64,000 nt of DNA from Cupriavidus sp. WGlv3 (GTDB taxonomy: Bacteria; Pseudomonadota; Gammaproteobacteria; Burkholderiales; Burkholderiaceae): positions 124,001 to 188,000 of the forward strand of contig NZ_JALHRX010000001.1 in assembly GCF_023952475.1 (NCBI RefSeq). Reading direction: 5' to 3'. Of the stretch, positions 1 through 8,306 are shown piece after piece. The translations under genes were made by a program, and so were the position numbers. The notes beneath the pieces were generated by a model, which worked only from the letters and a program-made list of their open reading frames with translations, did not search any database and was not told the DNA's origin. Each line of letters opens with the position of its first letter. Position 1 is the first letter of the stretch.

Positions 1-32
1 GTGCTCAGGCCGGAAACTTCCAGTAGTGCCAT
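1..32 (-). CDS. ABC transporter ATP-binding protein, N-terminal fragment
   Basis: Only the first ten codons are inside the window, reading M-A-L-L-E-V-S-G-L-S from an ATG at 32. This is the usual opening beta-strand of OppD/DppD-type ATPases. A strong ribosome site (AAGGAG, 6 bases before the ATG) and the 10-base gap after the permease stop show that it continues the peptide-importer operon. The Walker motifs lie beyond the window edge, so the call rests on operon position plus this short peptide. Confidence 0.6.
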   Translation of the reverse strand, partial: MALLEVSGLS

Positions 33-42
33 GCCGGGCTCC

Positions 43-990
43 TTACGCTTCCAGCCGCGGGTTGAGCACGCGGCGCAGGCGGTCGCCCACCAGGTTGATC
101 GAGCCGATCAGCAGCACCAGGGCCACGCCCGGGAACACGCTGATCCAGTACTTGTTCGACAGCATGTATTCGAAGCCGTTGGCGATCAGCATGCCCAGCG
201 ACGGCTGCGTGCGCGGCAGGCCGATGCCGAGGAAGCTCATGGTGGCCTCGAGCGTGATCGCATGTGCGATCTGCAGCGTGCCGGTCACCACCAGCGGCGC
301 CATGCAGTTGGGCAGGATATGGCGGAACATCACGCGCAGCGCCGGCAGCCCCTGGCCCAGCGCGGCCTCGACATACTCCTTGCGCCGCTCCACCTGCGCC
401 GCGCCACGCACGGTGCGGGCAAAGTAGGCCCACTGCACGATCACCAGCGCCAGCAGGGTCTTGTCGACGCCCTGCCCCAGCACCGCCAGCAGGATCAGCG
501 CCACCAGCACCGCCGGCAAGCTCAGCTGCAGGTCGACCACGCGCATGATGGCGGCATCGACCACGCCGCCGAAGTAGGCCGCGGCCAGCCCCACCGCGCT
601 GCCCACCATCAGCGCCACCACCGCGCTGATCACGCCCACGCCCACGCTGATGCGGATGCCGTAGAAGATGGCGCTGAGCAGGTCGCGCCCGGCGCCGTCG
701 GTGCCGAGCCAGTAGTGTGCCTGGGCTTCATAGCCCGTGCTGCCGGGCGGCAGCTCGGAATCGATCACCGACACCGTGGCGAGGTCATAGGGGTTCTGCG
801 GGCTGAGCGCATGGGCCAGCACGGCCACCAGCAGCAGCACCAGCAGCAAGGCCAGCGCGGCGGCAGAGACGCGGTTGGCGCAGAAGCGCCGCAGCAGCGA
901 AGGCCGTGCCGGCGGCGCGGCGGCTGGCGCCGGCGCGAGCGTGGGGAGCGCGGGAACGGCTTCATCGTTTTCGGATAGAGGCAGGGACAT
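43..990 (-). CDS. Peptide/nickel-type ABC transporter permease, DppC family
   Basis: A 315-residue inner-membrane subunit of a family 5 ABC importer, which carries small peptides or similar solutes into the cytoplasm. After a cytoplasmic Ala/Pro-rich tail of about 35 residues comes a first membrane helix (about 40-62), then the 'WLGTDGAGRDLLSAI' signature of DppC/OppC proteins. Further helices and the EAA-type loop follow ('EAALGQGLPALRVMFRHILPN'), which contacts the ATPase. It is the third gene of a binding protein-permease-permease-ATPase operon. Start ATG at 990 is 61 bases after the DppB-type stop; no strong ribosome site is visible. The substrate cannot be told from sequence. Confidence 0.9.
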   Translation of the reverse strand: MSLPLSENDEAVPALPTLAPAPAAAPPARPSLLRRFCANRVSAAALALLLVLLLVAVLAHALSPQNPYDLATVSVIDSELPPGSTGYEAQAHYWLGTDGAGRDLLSAIFYGIRISVGVGVISAVVALMVGSAVGLAAAYFGGVVDAAIMRVVDLQLSLPAVLVALILLAVLGQGVDKTLLALVIVQWAYFARTVRGAAQVERRKEYVEAALGQGLPALRVMFRHILPNCMAPLVVTGTLQIAHAITLEATMSFLGIGLPRTQPSLGMLIANGFEYMLSNKYWISVFPGVALVLLIGSINLVGDRLRRVLNPRLEA

Positions 991-1051
991 CGGTTCGGTC
1001 TCGGTCTTCGGTATGCAGTCTTCGGGTAGCGGGGAATGGAGGCGGCAGGGG

Positions 1052-2023
1052 CTAGGCTGCCTTGTGCCGCAGGCGCGGGTCGAGCACCACGTACAGCAGG
1101 TCGACCACCAGGTTGAGCACCACGAACAGCAGCAGCGTGACCAGCAGGTACGCCACCACCACCGGGCGGTCCAGCGCCAGCACGGAATCGATGATCAGCT
1201 TGCCCATGCCGGGCCACGAGAACACCGACTCGGTCACCACCGAGAAGGCGATCAGGTGGCCGAACTCCAGCCCGACCACGGTCACGATCGGGATCAGCAC
1301 ATTGGGCACCACGTGGCGCAGCACCAGCCGCGCCCCGCCCACGCCCTTGGCGCGGGCAAACTTGATGTATTCCTGCCCCGCCACCTCGCGCGTGCCGGCC
1401 TCGGTCAGCCGCGCCACCAGCGAGATCTTGAACAGCGACAGGGTCAGCGCCGGCAGCAGCAGGAAGCGGATGCCCTCCCAGCTGCTCACCGACAGCGGCA
1501 CGCCCAGCACCGTGCTGACCGGCCCGCGTCCGCCCGACGGCAGCCAGCCCAGGTTCACCGAGAACACCAGGATGCCGATCATGCCGATCCAGAAGGTCGG
1601 CATGATCACGCCGCCGAGCGAGGCCGCCATCAGCATCCGCGCCAGGCGGCTGTGCGGCTTCAGGCCTGCATAGACGCCCATCGGGATGCCGATGCCGAGC
1701 GACAGCAGCAGCGCCGTCACCGCCAGTTCCAGCGTGGCCGGCACGCGGCTGACGATCAGCTCGATCGCGGGCCGGTTGTAGACGAAGGAGTCGCCGAGGT
1801 CGCCATGCAGCGCGCCCGCGAGAAAGCGCAGGTACTGCTGCGGCACGGGCAGGTCCAGGCCGAGCGCATGGCGGGCCTCGGTGATCTCCTGCTCGGTGGC
1901 GGTCGGGCTGACCAGCAAGTGCACCGGGTCGCCGATCAGGTTGACCGCGCAGAAGGTCAGCACCGACATGATCCAGAGCACCGCGATGCTCTGCAGCAGC
2001 CGTTTGAGTAGGGTTTCAAGCAT
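1052..2023 (-). CDS. Peptide/nickel-type ABC transporter permease, DppB family
   Basis: A 323-residue integral membrane permease that pairs with the DppC-type subunit. It begins with a membrane helix in 'LLQSIAVLWIMSVLTFCAVNLI', followed by the long periplasmic loop typical of DppB. The EAA loop reads 'EYIKFARAKGVGGARLVLRHV'. The open frame extends upstream to 2143, but that would overlap the binding-protein gene by about 80 bases. ATG 2023 gives the standard DppB N terminus (MLETLLKRLLQSI) and leaves a 40-base gap to the upstream stop. Confidence 0.9.
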   Translation of the reverse strand: MLETLLKRLLQSIAVLWIMSVLTFCAVNLIGDPVHLLVSPTATEQEITEARHALGLDLPVPQQYLRFLAGALHGDLGDSFVYNRPAIELIVSRVPATLELAVTALLLSLGIGIPMGVYAGLKPHSRLARMLMAASLGGVIMPTFWIGMIGILVFSVNLGWLPSGGRGPVSTVLGVPLSVSSWEGIRFLLLPALTLSLFKISLVARLTEAGTREVAGQEYIKFARAKGVGGARLVLRHVVPNVLIPIVTVVGLEFGHLIAFSVVTESVFSWPGMGKLIIDSVLALDRPVVVAYLLVTLLLFVVLNLVVDLLYVVLDPRLRHKAA

Positions 2024-2063
2024 GGTAGGAAGCCGGTGGGATGCGGATACGGGTTGGGCGCGG

Positions 2064-3692
2064 TCAGCGTTGCGGCGCAGCCAGCGGCGCCGGGCGGATG
2101 TTGCCGGCATAGGTGAAGCCGTCGCTGCGCGGCTGCACCGCAAGCCCGTCGCGATAGGCCCAGGCGGCGCGCAGGTGATGCAGCGGGACGATGCCGGCGT
2201 CGGCCGCCAGCCGCTCCGCCGCGCCCTGCTGCGCCAGCTCGCGCGCGGCCGGAGCCATGGTGCGCATGGCCTGCCCGATCAGCTCGTCGACGGCCGCGTT
2301 GGCATAGCCGCTGCGGTTGTTGGCGCCCAGCCCGGCGGCCTTGTCCTGCGCATGCGCCACCGCCACCAGCGGCTCCAGCGAATCGCCGCTGACCGCGCCG
2401 ATGCCGAGCAGGAAGGCGCTGAACTCGGGCTTGCCGCCGGCGCCGCCCGAGGTGGCGCGGGTGATATAGACCGAATACGGCAGCGTGCGCACCTCGGTGC
2501 GGATGCCGGCGCGGGTCAGCATCTGGCCGACCGCCTCGCAGGTCTTGGCGTCGTTCAGGTAGCGGTCGTTGGGGCAATGCAGCGTCAGGCGGAAGCCCTG
2601 CGGATAGCCGGCCTGCGCCAGCAGCCAGCGCGCCCGCTCCACGTCGGCGCGCGGCGCCGGCACCGTCGGGGCGAAACCGAAGAAGCCCTGCGGCACCATC
2701 TGCCCGGCCGGCACGGAATCGCCCTTGGTCACGCGCGCCGCGATCAGGTCGCGGTCGATCGCCAGGCTGAGCGCCTGCCGCACCCGTACGTCGCGCAACG
2801 GATTGGCCGCCAGCGGCTGGCCCGCGTGGTCCTGCACATAGGGCGAGACCGCGCGGGCCTGGTCCAGCTGCAGGTAGTTCAGCATGTACGAGGTGGCGGA
2901 GACGGTGCGGATGCGGCCATTGGTGCGCGCAAAGGCCTCGGCAATGCTGGCCGACGAGGCGTCGATCACGTCCACCAGCCCCGACAGCAGCGCCGAGGCC
3001 CGCGCCGGCTCCTTCGGGATGAACTGGAACACCACCCGCTGCCACGGCTGCGGCCCGCCCCAGTAGCCCGGATTGCGCGACAGCGTCAGCTGCTGGCCGT
3101 GCTCCCATGCCACCAGCCGGTACGGGCCGGTGCCGATGGCGGCATTGCCATGGGCGAAATCGGCCTCGCGCACGCCCGCGCCGAGCGAGCGCGGCAGCAT
3201 CGCCACCATGCCCACGTTCTGCGGCAGCACCGGGTTGGGCGAGCGCGTGCGCACGCGCAGCGTCAGCGGCCCGGTGACCTCCACCGCCACCACCGACTTC
3301 AGGTAGGTGCGGAAGGTGCGCGCGCCCGGCAGCTTCAGCGCGCGCTCGATCGAGTAGCGCGCGTCCTCGGCGGTGAACGGCTCGCCATTGCTGAAGCGCA
3401 CGCCGGCACGCAGCTGGAACTCCCAGGTGCGGTCGTCCAGCTGGTGCCAGGCGGTGGCCAGCAGCGGCACCGGGCGCAGCGCATTGTCCAGGCCGACCAG
3501 GGTCTCGTAGACATGGCCCCACAGGTTGCGCCCGGCGGCGTCGAGCACATGGGGATCGGCGGCGCTGATCTCGGCCTTGTAGCCGATGCGCAGGTCGGCG
3601 GCCTGGGCGTTGTTCGCGCCGGCAAGCAGCGTCGCGCTGGCCAGGACGGCGGCCGCAAGGCGCGACGCCAGGTTGACGATGGGTCTGGGCAT
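2064..3692 (-). CDS. Family 5 extracellular solute-binding protein of the ABC importer
   Basis: A 542-residue periplasmic binding protein (DppA/OppA type) that captures the substrate and delivers it to the permeases downstream. From ATG 3692 the first 31 residues form a clear Sec signal peptide ending ANNAQA. The mature protein has the family pattern 'DPHVLDAAGRN.WGHVYETLVGLD', then 'W.FQLRAGVRFSNGEPFTAEDARYSIER'. The open frame reaches 3941, but a start at 3719 or earlier would put polar residues ahead of the signal peptide. It is the first gene of the importer operon; a terminator separates it from the IclR gene. Ligand unknown: family members bind peptides, nickel chelates or glutathione. 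Confidence 0.9.
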   Translation of the reverse strand: MPRPIVNLASRLAAAVLASATLLAGANNAQAADLRIGYKAEISAADPHVLDAAGRNLWGHVYETLVGLDNALRPVPLLATAWHQLDDRTWEFQLRAGVRFSNGEPFTAEDARYSIERALKLPGARTFRTYLKSVVAVEVTGPLTLRVRTRSPNPVLPQNVGMVAMLPRSLGAGVREADFAHGNAAIGTGPYRLVAWEHGQQLTLSRNPGYWGGPQPWQRVVFQFIPKEPARASALLSGLVDVIDASSASIAEAFARTNGRIRTVSATSYMLNYLQLDQARAVSPYVQDHAGQPLAANPLRDVRVRQALSLAIDRDLIAARVTKGDSVPAGQMVPQGFFGFAPTVPAPRADVERARWLLAQAGYPQGFRLTLHCPNDRYLNDAKTCEAVGQMLTRAGIRTEVRTLPYSVYITRATSGGAGGKPEFSAFLLGIGAVSGDSLEPLVAVAHAQDKAAGLGANNRSGYANAAVDELIGQAMRTMAPAARELAQQGAAERLAADAGIVPLHHLRAAWAYRDGLAVQPRSDGFTYAGNIRPAPLAAPQR

Positions 3693-3732
3693 GGTGGGGT
3701 GGTTCGCTTCCCGATACATTGTTTCATTCAGT

Positions 3733-3745
3733 GATACCGCGTATC
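3733..3745. promoter_or_regulatory. 13-bp palindrome upstream of the importer operon
   Basis: GATAC-CGC-GTATC is a perfect inverted repeat, 41 bases before the binding-protein start. Its position between the upstream terminator and the first gene fits an operator. Which regulator would bind is not known; the neighbouring IclR protein is one candidate. Confidence 0.35.
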
Positions 3746-3808
3746 GAAGGATAAGACATCGAGGCCGTTCCCGATAAGCAGGGTTTACCCCCGAGGCGCC
3801 CTTCAGGC

Positions 3809-3835
3809 AAAAAAAACGGCGCCGAAGCGCCGTTT
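3809..3835 (-). terminator. Rho-independent terminator of the IclR gene
   Basis: Read on the minus strand, a GC-rich stem (AAACGGCGC / GCGCCGTTT) closes on a TTCG tetraloop and runs straight into about eight U residues. It lies 42 bases after the IclR stop codon and uncouples that gene from the ABC importer. Confidence 0.85.
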
Positions 3836-3876
3836 GGGACGGGAAGTGCGCGGGACGTGGCCGCGCGGTATCGGGC

Positions 3877-4635
3877 TCAGCCGCCCGTGTAGCCGAGTGC
3901 CCGCGACAGGTTGGCGGCCTCCGCCACCACCATCGCCACATGCTGGTCCAGCGCCTGCTGCGTGGTGCGGCTGGCCGGGCTGGCGATGCTCAGCGAGGCC
4001 ATCGCCGCGCCGCTGTGGTCGCGCAGCGGCGCGGCGGCGGAGACCGCGTCGGCATCGCGCTCGCCCACCGAGATCGCATAGCCGGCGGCACGGATCGCCG
4101 CCAGTTCCTCGCGCAGCGCCTGCGGCTCGATGATGGTCTTGGCGGTGAAGCGTTCCAGCTGTTGCGCCAGCACTGCCTCCAGCACCTCGGGTGCGGCGAA
4201 GGCCAGCAGCAGCTTGCCGGAGGCCCCCACATGCAGCGGCCGGCGGTTGCCGATTTCGGTATGCACCCGCACCGACTGCGTCGACTCGTGCCGCGCCACG
4301 CAGACCGACTCGAGCCCGTCGCGCACGCGCACGATCACGTTCTCGCCGCAGGCTGCGCCGATCGCCGCCAGCCGCGGGCCCACCAGCTTGACCAGGTCGA
4401 ACTGTTCGCGCGCGGCATTGCCCACCAGCAGCGCGTTGTAGCTGAGCTTGTAGACCGCCGCCGGCGACTCGCGCGCGATCAGGCCGCGGTGCTCGAGCGT
4501 GGTCAGCAGCCGGAACGCGCGCGCCTTGGTCAGTCCGGCGCGCCGTGCCAGCTCGGTCACGCCCAGCGATGGGTGCTCGGCCACCAGCATCAGCAGGCCC
4601 AGGGCCTCGTCCACCGCTTCAACGATGTAGGTCAT
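3877..4635 (-). CDS. IclR-family transcriptional regulator
   Basis: A 252-residue regulator. The N-terminal winged helix-turn-helix (about residues 5-65) reads 'EAVDEALGLLMLVAEHPSLGVTELARRAGLTKARAFRLLTTLEHRGLI'. The C-terminal IclR effector-binding domain has the family motif 'LHVGASGKLLLAF'. ATG 4635 is backed by AAGGA five bases ahead; the same frame runs on to 6081 antisense to the thiolase, but that part does not look like protein. It is divergent from the thiolase-like/DUF35 pair with a 249-bp shared control region, so it probably controls that pair and itself. A TACAAT -10 for this gene may lie at 4674-4679. Confidence 0.9.
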   Translation of the reverse strand: MTYIVEAVDEALGLLMLVAEHPSLGVTELARRAGLTKARAFRLLTTLEHRGLIARESPAAVYKLSYNALLVGNAAREQFDLVKLVGPRLAAIGAACGENVIVRVRDGLESVCVARHESTQSVRVHTEIGNRRPLHVGASGKLLLAFAAPEVLEAVLAQQLERFTAKTIIEPQALREELAAIRAAGYAISVGERDADAVSAAAPLRDHSGAAMASLSIASPASRTTQQALDQHVAMVVAEAANLSRALGYTGG

Positions 4636-4748
4636 CGATCCTTTTCGTCCAGATTCAGGAATATCCAGCGCAGATTGTAGCGGTCGCCGCAATCGTTCGC
4701 GCTGCAAGTGCCTTGCGCTCGGCCTCGATGCAAGGCTCCCCGTCCGTA

Positions 4749-4779
4749 CCGAATACACCCTTCTGCACTTCCGAATACA
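4749..4779. promoter_or_regulatory. Direct repeats CCGAATACA, 22 bp apart, in the IclR/thiolase control region
   Basis: Two identical 9-mers (4749-4757 and 4771-4779) are spaced by two helical turns in the region shared by the divergent IclR and thiolase-like genes. A separate palindrome GCAAG-TGC-CTTGC lies at 4704-4716. Either could be the regulator's binding site. The role is inferred from position only. Confidence 0.4.
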
Positions 4780-4884
4780 ACGCAGCGGGCAAGCTACGCA
4801 ATACTCTCGGGATCGCCGTGCCAGCATCGCCCCGTCCCGCCCCGCCCCCTCGCTGGCACCACCTGACGCACCGAAGGAGAACAG

Positions 4885-6051
4885 ATGAGCATCAACGGCA
4901 AGGCCTACATCGTCGGGGCCTACGAGCACCCGACCCGCAAGGCACCCGACAAGACCGTGGCACAGCTGCACGCCGAGAGCGCCAAGGGCGCGCTGCAGGA
5001 CGCCGGCCTGACCCTGGCCGACGTCGACGGCTATTTCTGCGCCGGCGACGCGCCCGGGCTGGGCGCGGTCAACATGGTCGACTACCTCGGCCTGAAGGTG
5101 CGCCATGTCGATTCCACCGACACCGGCGGTTCGGCCTACCTGGTCCATGTCTCGCATGCCGCGCAGGCGATCGCCGCCGGCAAGTGCAACGTCGCGCTGA
5201 TCACGCTGGCGGGCCGGCCGCGCTCGGAAGGCTCCACCGGCACGCAGGCGCGCAACTGGGGCGCCAACCTGCCCGACCTGCCGTTCGAAAGCCCGTTCAG
5301 CCCGGTCACGGTCAACCTGTACGCGATGGCGGCGATGCGCCATATGCACGAGTACGGCACCACCGCCGAGCAGCTCGCCTGGGTCAAGGTGGCGGCGTCG
5401 CACCACGCCCAGCACAACCCGCACGCCATGCTGCGCGACGTGGTCACGGTCGAAGACGTGCTGAACTCGCCGATGATCTCGGATCCGCTGCACAAGCTGG
5501 ACTGCTGCGTGGTCTCTGACGGCGGCGGCGCGCTGGTGGTGGCGCGTCCGGAGATCGCGGCCACGCTGCGGCGGCCCAAGGTGAAGATCCGCGGTGCCGG
5601 CGAATACATCAAGGGCCAGCTCGGCGGCGAAGTCGACCTGACTTGGTCCGGCGCGCGCTTCTCGGGCGCGACGGCGTTTGCCGAAGCGGGCGTGACCCCG
5701 GCCGATATCAAGTACGCGTCGATCTACGACAGCTTCACCATCACCGTGCTGATGCAGCTGGAAGACCTGGGCTTCTGCAAGAAAGGCGAAGGCGGCAGGT
5801 TCGTCGCCGACGGCAACCTGATCTCGGGCGTCGGCAAGCTGCCGTTCAATACCGATGGCGGCGGCCTGTGCAACAACCACCCGGCCAACCGCGGCGGCAT
5901 CACCAAGGTCATCGAAGCCGTGCGCCAGCTGCGCGGCGAGGCCCACCCCGCGGTGCAGGTCGCCAATTGCGACCTCGCGCTGGCGCAGGGCACCGGCGGC
6001 TACCTGGGCTCGCGCCACGGCAGCGCCACCCTGATCCTTGAACGTGAATAA
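4885..6051 (+). CDS. Thiolase-superfamily protein lacking the nucleophilic Cys (lipid-transfer/SCP2-type)
   Basis: A 388-residue thiolase fold. The N-terminal half shows 'VDGYFCAGDAP' and 'ADIKYASIYDSFT' is in the C-terminal half; the conserved 'HP' His sits at 332 in 'NTDGGGLCNNHPANRGG'. Where degradative and biosynthetic thiolases have the acyl-accepting Cys, this protein has Gly81-Gly82-Ser83 ('DTGGSAYLVHVSHA'). Such Cys-less proteins, paired with a DUF35 partner, include the Ltp2 aldolase that cleaves steroid side-chain CoA thioesters by retro-aldol reaction. A retro-aldolase or related CoA-thioester role is therefore more likely than thiolysis. ATG 4885 has AAGGAG at ideal spacing. The DUF35 gene follows after 17 bases. 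Confidence 0.85.
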   Translation: MSINGKAYIVGAYEHPTRKAPDKTVAQLHAESAKGALQDAGLTLADVDGYFCAGDAPGLGAVNMVDYLGLKVRHVDSTDTGGSAYLVHVSHAAQAIAAGKCNVALITLAGRPRSEGSTGTQARNWGANLPDLPFESPFSPVTVNLYAMAAMRHMHEYGTTAEQLAWVKVAASHHAQHNPHAMLRDVVTVEDVLNSPMISDPLHKLDCCVVSDGGGALVVARPEIAATLRRPKVKIRGAGEYIKGQLGGEVDLTWSGARFSGATAFAEAGVTPADIKYASIYDSFTITVLMQLEDLGFCKKGEGGRFVADGNLISGVGKLPFNTDGGGLCNNHPANRGGITKVIEAVRQLRGEAHPAVQVANCDLALAQGTGGYLGSRHGSATLILERE

Positions 6052-6068
6052 AGCGCGGGAGCACTGAC

Positions 6069-6467
6069 ATGACGACCCCACACATCCCCGCCGCCTACAA
6101 GGCGCCCGACGAACAGCCCGACAACCTGCCGTTCTGGCAGGCCGCGCGCGAGGGCAAGCTGCTGGTCAAGGTCTGCGACGACTGCGGCAAGCCGCACTGG
6201 TATCCGCGCGTGCTGTGCCCGTTCTGCATGGGCACCACCTCGTGGCAGCAGGCCAGCGGCCGCGGCACCATCTACACCTACAGCGTGACGCGCCGTGCCG
6301 GCCCCAACCCGTTCTGCATCGCCTACGTGAAGCTGGAAGAAGGCGTGACCATGATGACCCATATCGTCGACTGCGATCTCGACACGGTGCGGATCGGCCA
6401 GAAGGTGCAGGTCAAGTTCTCGCCCAGCGACGGCGGCGCACCGGTGCCGACCTTCACGCTCGCCTGA
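6069..6467 (+). CDS. DUF35 OB-fold protein with zinc ribbon, partner of the thiolase-like protein
   Basis: A 132-residue protein of the DUF35 (ChsH2-like) family. A short N-terminal helix is followed by a rubredoxin-like zinc ribbon with Cys36, Cys39, Cys50 and Cys53 (CDDC...CPFC) and then an OB-fold that binds acyl-CoA in family members. DUF35 proteins usually form a complex with the neighbouring thiolase-type subunit, as in Ltp2-ChsH2. The 17-bp gap to the upstream gene implies co-transcription and probably a stable complex. Confidence 0.88.
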   Translation: MTTPHIPAAYKAPDEQPDNLPFWQAAREGKLLVKVCDDCGKPHWYPRVLCPFCMGTTSWQQASGRGTIYTYSVTRRAGPNPFCIAYVKLEEGVTMMTHIVDCDLDTVRIGQKVQVKFSPSDGGAPVPTFTLA

Positions 6468-6472
6468 GGCCG

Positions 6473-6509
6473 CGCGGCGGTAGCGGGCGTTGCGCCCGCT
6501 ACCGCCGCG
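6473..6509. terminator. Long perfect hairpin between convergent genes
   Basis: Seventeen-base perfect arms flank a TTG loop (core GGTAGCGGGCG / CGCCCGCTACC). It lies between the convergent DUF35 and pirin stops. There is no T-run on either side, so it may end transcription from both directions only with help, or act as an mRNA 3'-end stabiliser. Confidence 0.55.
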
Positions 6510-6529
6510 GCCTGCTTGCTACCGGTTGC

Positions 6530-7405
6530 CTATTGCCGGCCCGCCGCCATGCTGCCGAAGCGGCCGCTGCTGAAGTCGCGGAACGCCTCGGCGATCTCGG
6601 CCTCGGTGTTCATCACGAACGGGCCATGGCCGACGATGGGCTCGTCGATCGGCTCGCCGCTGAGCAGCAGCACCACCGCATCGGTGCCGGCCTCGATGCT
6701 GACCGCATCGCCGGCGCCATCCAGCACTACCATCTCGGCATCGCGCACGGTGGCCTCGGCGTTGACCGTGACCTTGCCGCGCAGCACCACCAGCGCGGTA
6801 TGCCAGCCCTCGGGCAGCGCCACGCGCGTGCCGGCCCCCTGGTTCAGGCGCATGTCCCACACATGCATCGGCGTAAAGGTGCGTGCCGGGCCGCGCTTGC
6901 CTTCGTATTCGCCGGCAATCACGCGCACCGTGCCGGCGTCGCCGGGCATCGGCACCGCCGGGATATCGCGGTCGACGATGGCCTGGTAGCCCGGCGCGGC
7001 CATCTTGTCGCGCGCCGGCAGGTTGACCCACAGCTGCACCATCTCCAGCGCGCCGCCGCTTTGCGTAAACGCGGGCGAGTGGAACTCTTCATGCAGGATG
7101 CCGGCGCCCGCCGTCATCCATTGCACGTCGCCCGGACCGATGACCCCGCCCTGCCCGGTCGAGTCGCGGTGCGCGACCTCGCCCTTGTAGACGATGGTCA
7201 CGGTCTCGAAACCGCGGTGCGGATGCTGGCCGACGCCGCGCGGACGCTGCGTCGGCGTGAAGTCCGCCGGGCCGGCGTAGTCCAAAAGCAGGAACGGACT
7301 CAGCTGTTTGCCGTGGCTGGTGTACGAGAACATCGAACGCACCGGGAAACCATCCCCGACCCAGTGCGGACGCGGTGCGCTGTAGACACCCAGAATGCGC
7401 TTCAT
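6530..7405 (-). CDS. Pirin family protein
   Basis: A 291-residue bicupin. The N-terminal cupin has the pirin signature 'HPHRGFETVTIVYKGEVAHRD' and 'GILHEE', which supplies the three His and one Glu metal ligands. The C-terminal cupin begins near residue 170. Bacterial pirins are iron-binding; some have quercetinase activity and others modulate central metabolism, so the substrate is open. ATG 7405 is chosen over the track's upstream ATG because GGAG sits nine bases before it and homologues start with this MKRILGVYS-like strand. Confidence 0.9.
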   Translation of the reverse strand: MKRILGVYSAPRPHWVGDGFPVRSMFSYTSHGKQLSPFLLLDYAGPADFTPTQRPRGVGQHPHRGFETVTIVYKGEVAHRDSTGQGGVIGPGDVQWMTAGAGILHEEFHSPAFTQSGGALEMVQLWVNLPARDKMAAPGYQAIVDRDIPAVPMPGDAGTVRVIAGEYEGKRGPARTFTPMHVWDMRLNQGAGTRVALPEGWHTALVVLRGKVTVNAEATVRDAEMVVLDGAGDAVSIEAGTDAVVLLLSGEPIDEPIVGHGPFVMNTEAEIAEAFRDFSSGRFGSMAAGRQ

Positions 7406-7539
7406 GTCGATCTCCGAGAATGCCGGCCATGCGGGGGCCGGCAATGATCCATGAAGCGATGATAGGTGCCGCGGCCAGTGCGCGGTAGGCGGCGGGATTG
7501 CGATGCAGCGTCCTGCCGCTGGAACGACGCCGCCAGCGG

Positions 7540-8115
7540 TCAGAAGCGGTAGCGCACGTAGCCCATGCTGAAGTCGGTGCCGGGATTCGGGTCCTTGATG
7601 CCGGCGTTGGACAGGTGCTGGAAGCGGTAGCCGATGGTCAACCGCTGCGCCTTGCCGAAGGCGACGCCCACGCCGATCATGTCGGAAAACTGGAAGGCCG
7701 AGCCCATGCGATGGCCGCCGGCGATTTCGGTGTGGCTCAGCACACGCAGGCCCACCGAGGCCTCGACGAACGGCGTGGCGTACTCACCCGCATAGCTGAG
7801 CCGGAAGATCGGCGACACGCCGAACTCCATCAACTGGCTCGATGGCCGCGACGACAGTGCGCGCCAGTTGGCGACATTGACCTCGCCGTCCAGCGCCAGC
7901 GCCAGCCGGCTCGACAGCTGCCACTGCACGATCTCGTCCCAGCGCGCCGACACTTCGTATTTCTCCACGCCGTGCCGGTTGTCGCGCCCATAACCCGCCT
8001 GCATCGAGAATCCCGCGGCGCCGGCGGAGGACGGCAGCGCCAGCAGGCCAGCCGCAATCGACGCCAGAGCCGCGCGCGGCAGCCTCCCTGGCAATGTGTC
8101 TTTCTTCACTGACAT
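7540..8115 (-). CDS. PagL-like lipid A 3-O-deacylase, outer membrane
   Basis: A 191-residue protein with a signal peptide (residues 1-34, ending SSAGA) and an eight-strand beta-barrel pattern ending in the aromatic 'MGYVRYRF'. The PagL active-site motif is present as His167-x-Ser169 in 'FQHLSNAGI'. The third catalytic residue, Glu in characterised PagL, falls at Asp181 here, 14 residues after the His. PagL removes the 3-O-linked acyl chain from lipid A in the outer membrane. ATG 8115 is used because the open frame upstream reads through promoter and terminator DNA. Confidence 0.85.
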   Translation of the reverse strand: MSVKKDTLPGRLPRAALASIAAGLLALPSSAGAAGFSMQAGYGRDNRHGVEKYEVSARWDEIVQWQLSSRLALALDGEVNVANWRALSSRPSSQLMEFGVSPIFRLSYAGEYATPFVEASVGLRVLSHTEIAGGHRMGSAFQFSDMIGVGVAFGKAQRLTIGYRFQHLSNAGIKDPNPGTDFSMGYVRYRF

Positions 8116-8229
8116 CCGTATCTGTCGGGCAGCGCCTGCGAGATCGACGCGCCACCGCTTTGTTTTGATCACGGCTCGACACGATAGCAGCGCTTCGATA
8201 TTGCAGAAGCCCGTTCCAGGCAAACACAG

Positions 8230-8247
8230 TGTTCCAAAGCCGGAACA
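8230..8247. promoter_or_regulatory. 18-bp inverted repeat upstream of the pagL-like gene
   Basis: TGTTCC-N6-GGAACA is a perfect inverted repeat about 115 bases before the PagL-like start. It stands alone in a 268-bp intergenic region, between that gene and the pyc terminator. It could be an operator; no regulator is assigned. Confidence 0.35.
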
Positions 8248-8306
8248 ATGTTGCGGGACGCGCCACGAAGGCGAGGCATGGCGACCCGCCCGCAGCGTCA
8301 TCCAGA

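Noticed and set aside
4636-6081. N-terminal extension of the IclR frame across the thiolase-like gene
   Set aside because: The extension is antisense to the thiolase. The IclR helix-turn-helix begins right after ATG 4635, which has its own ribosome site.
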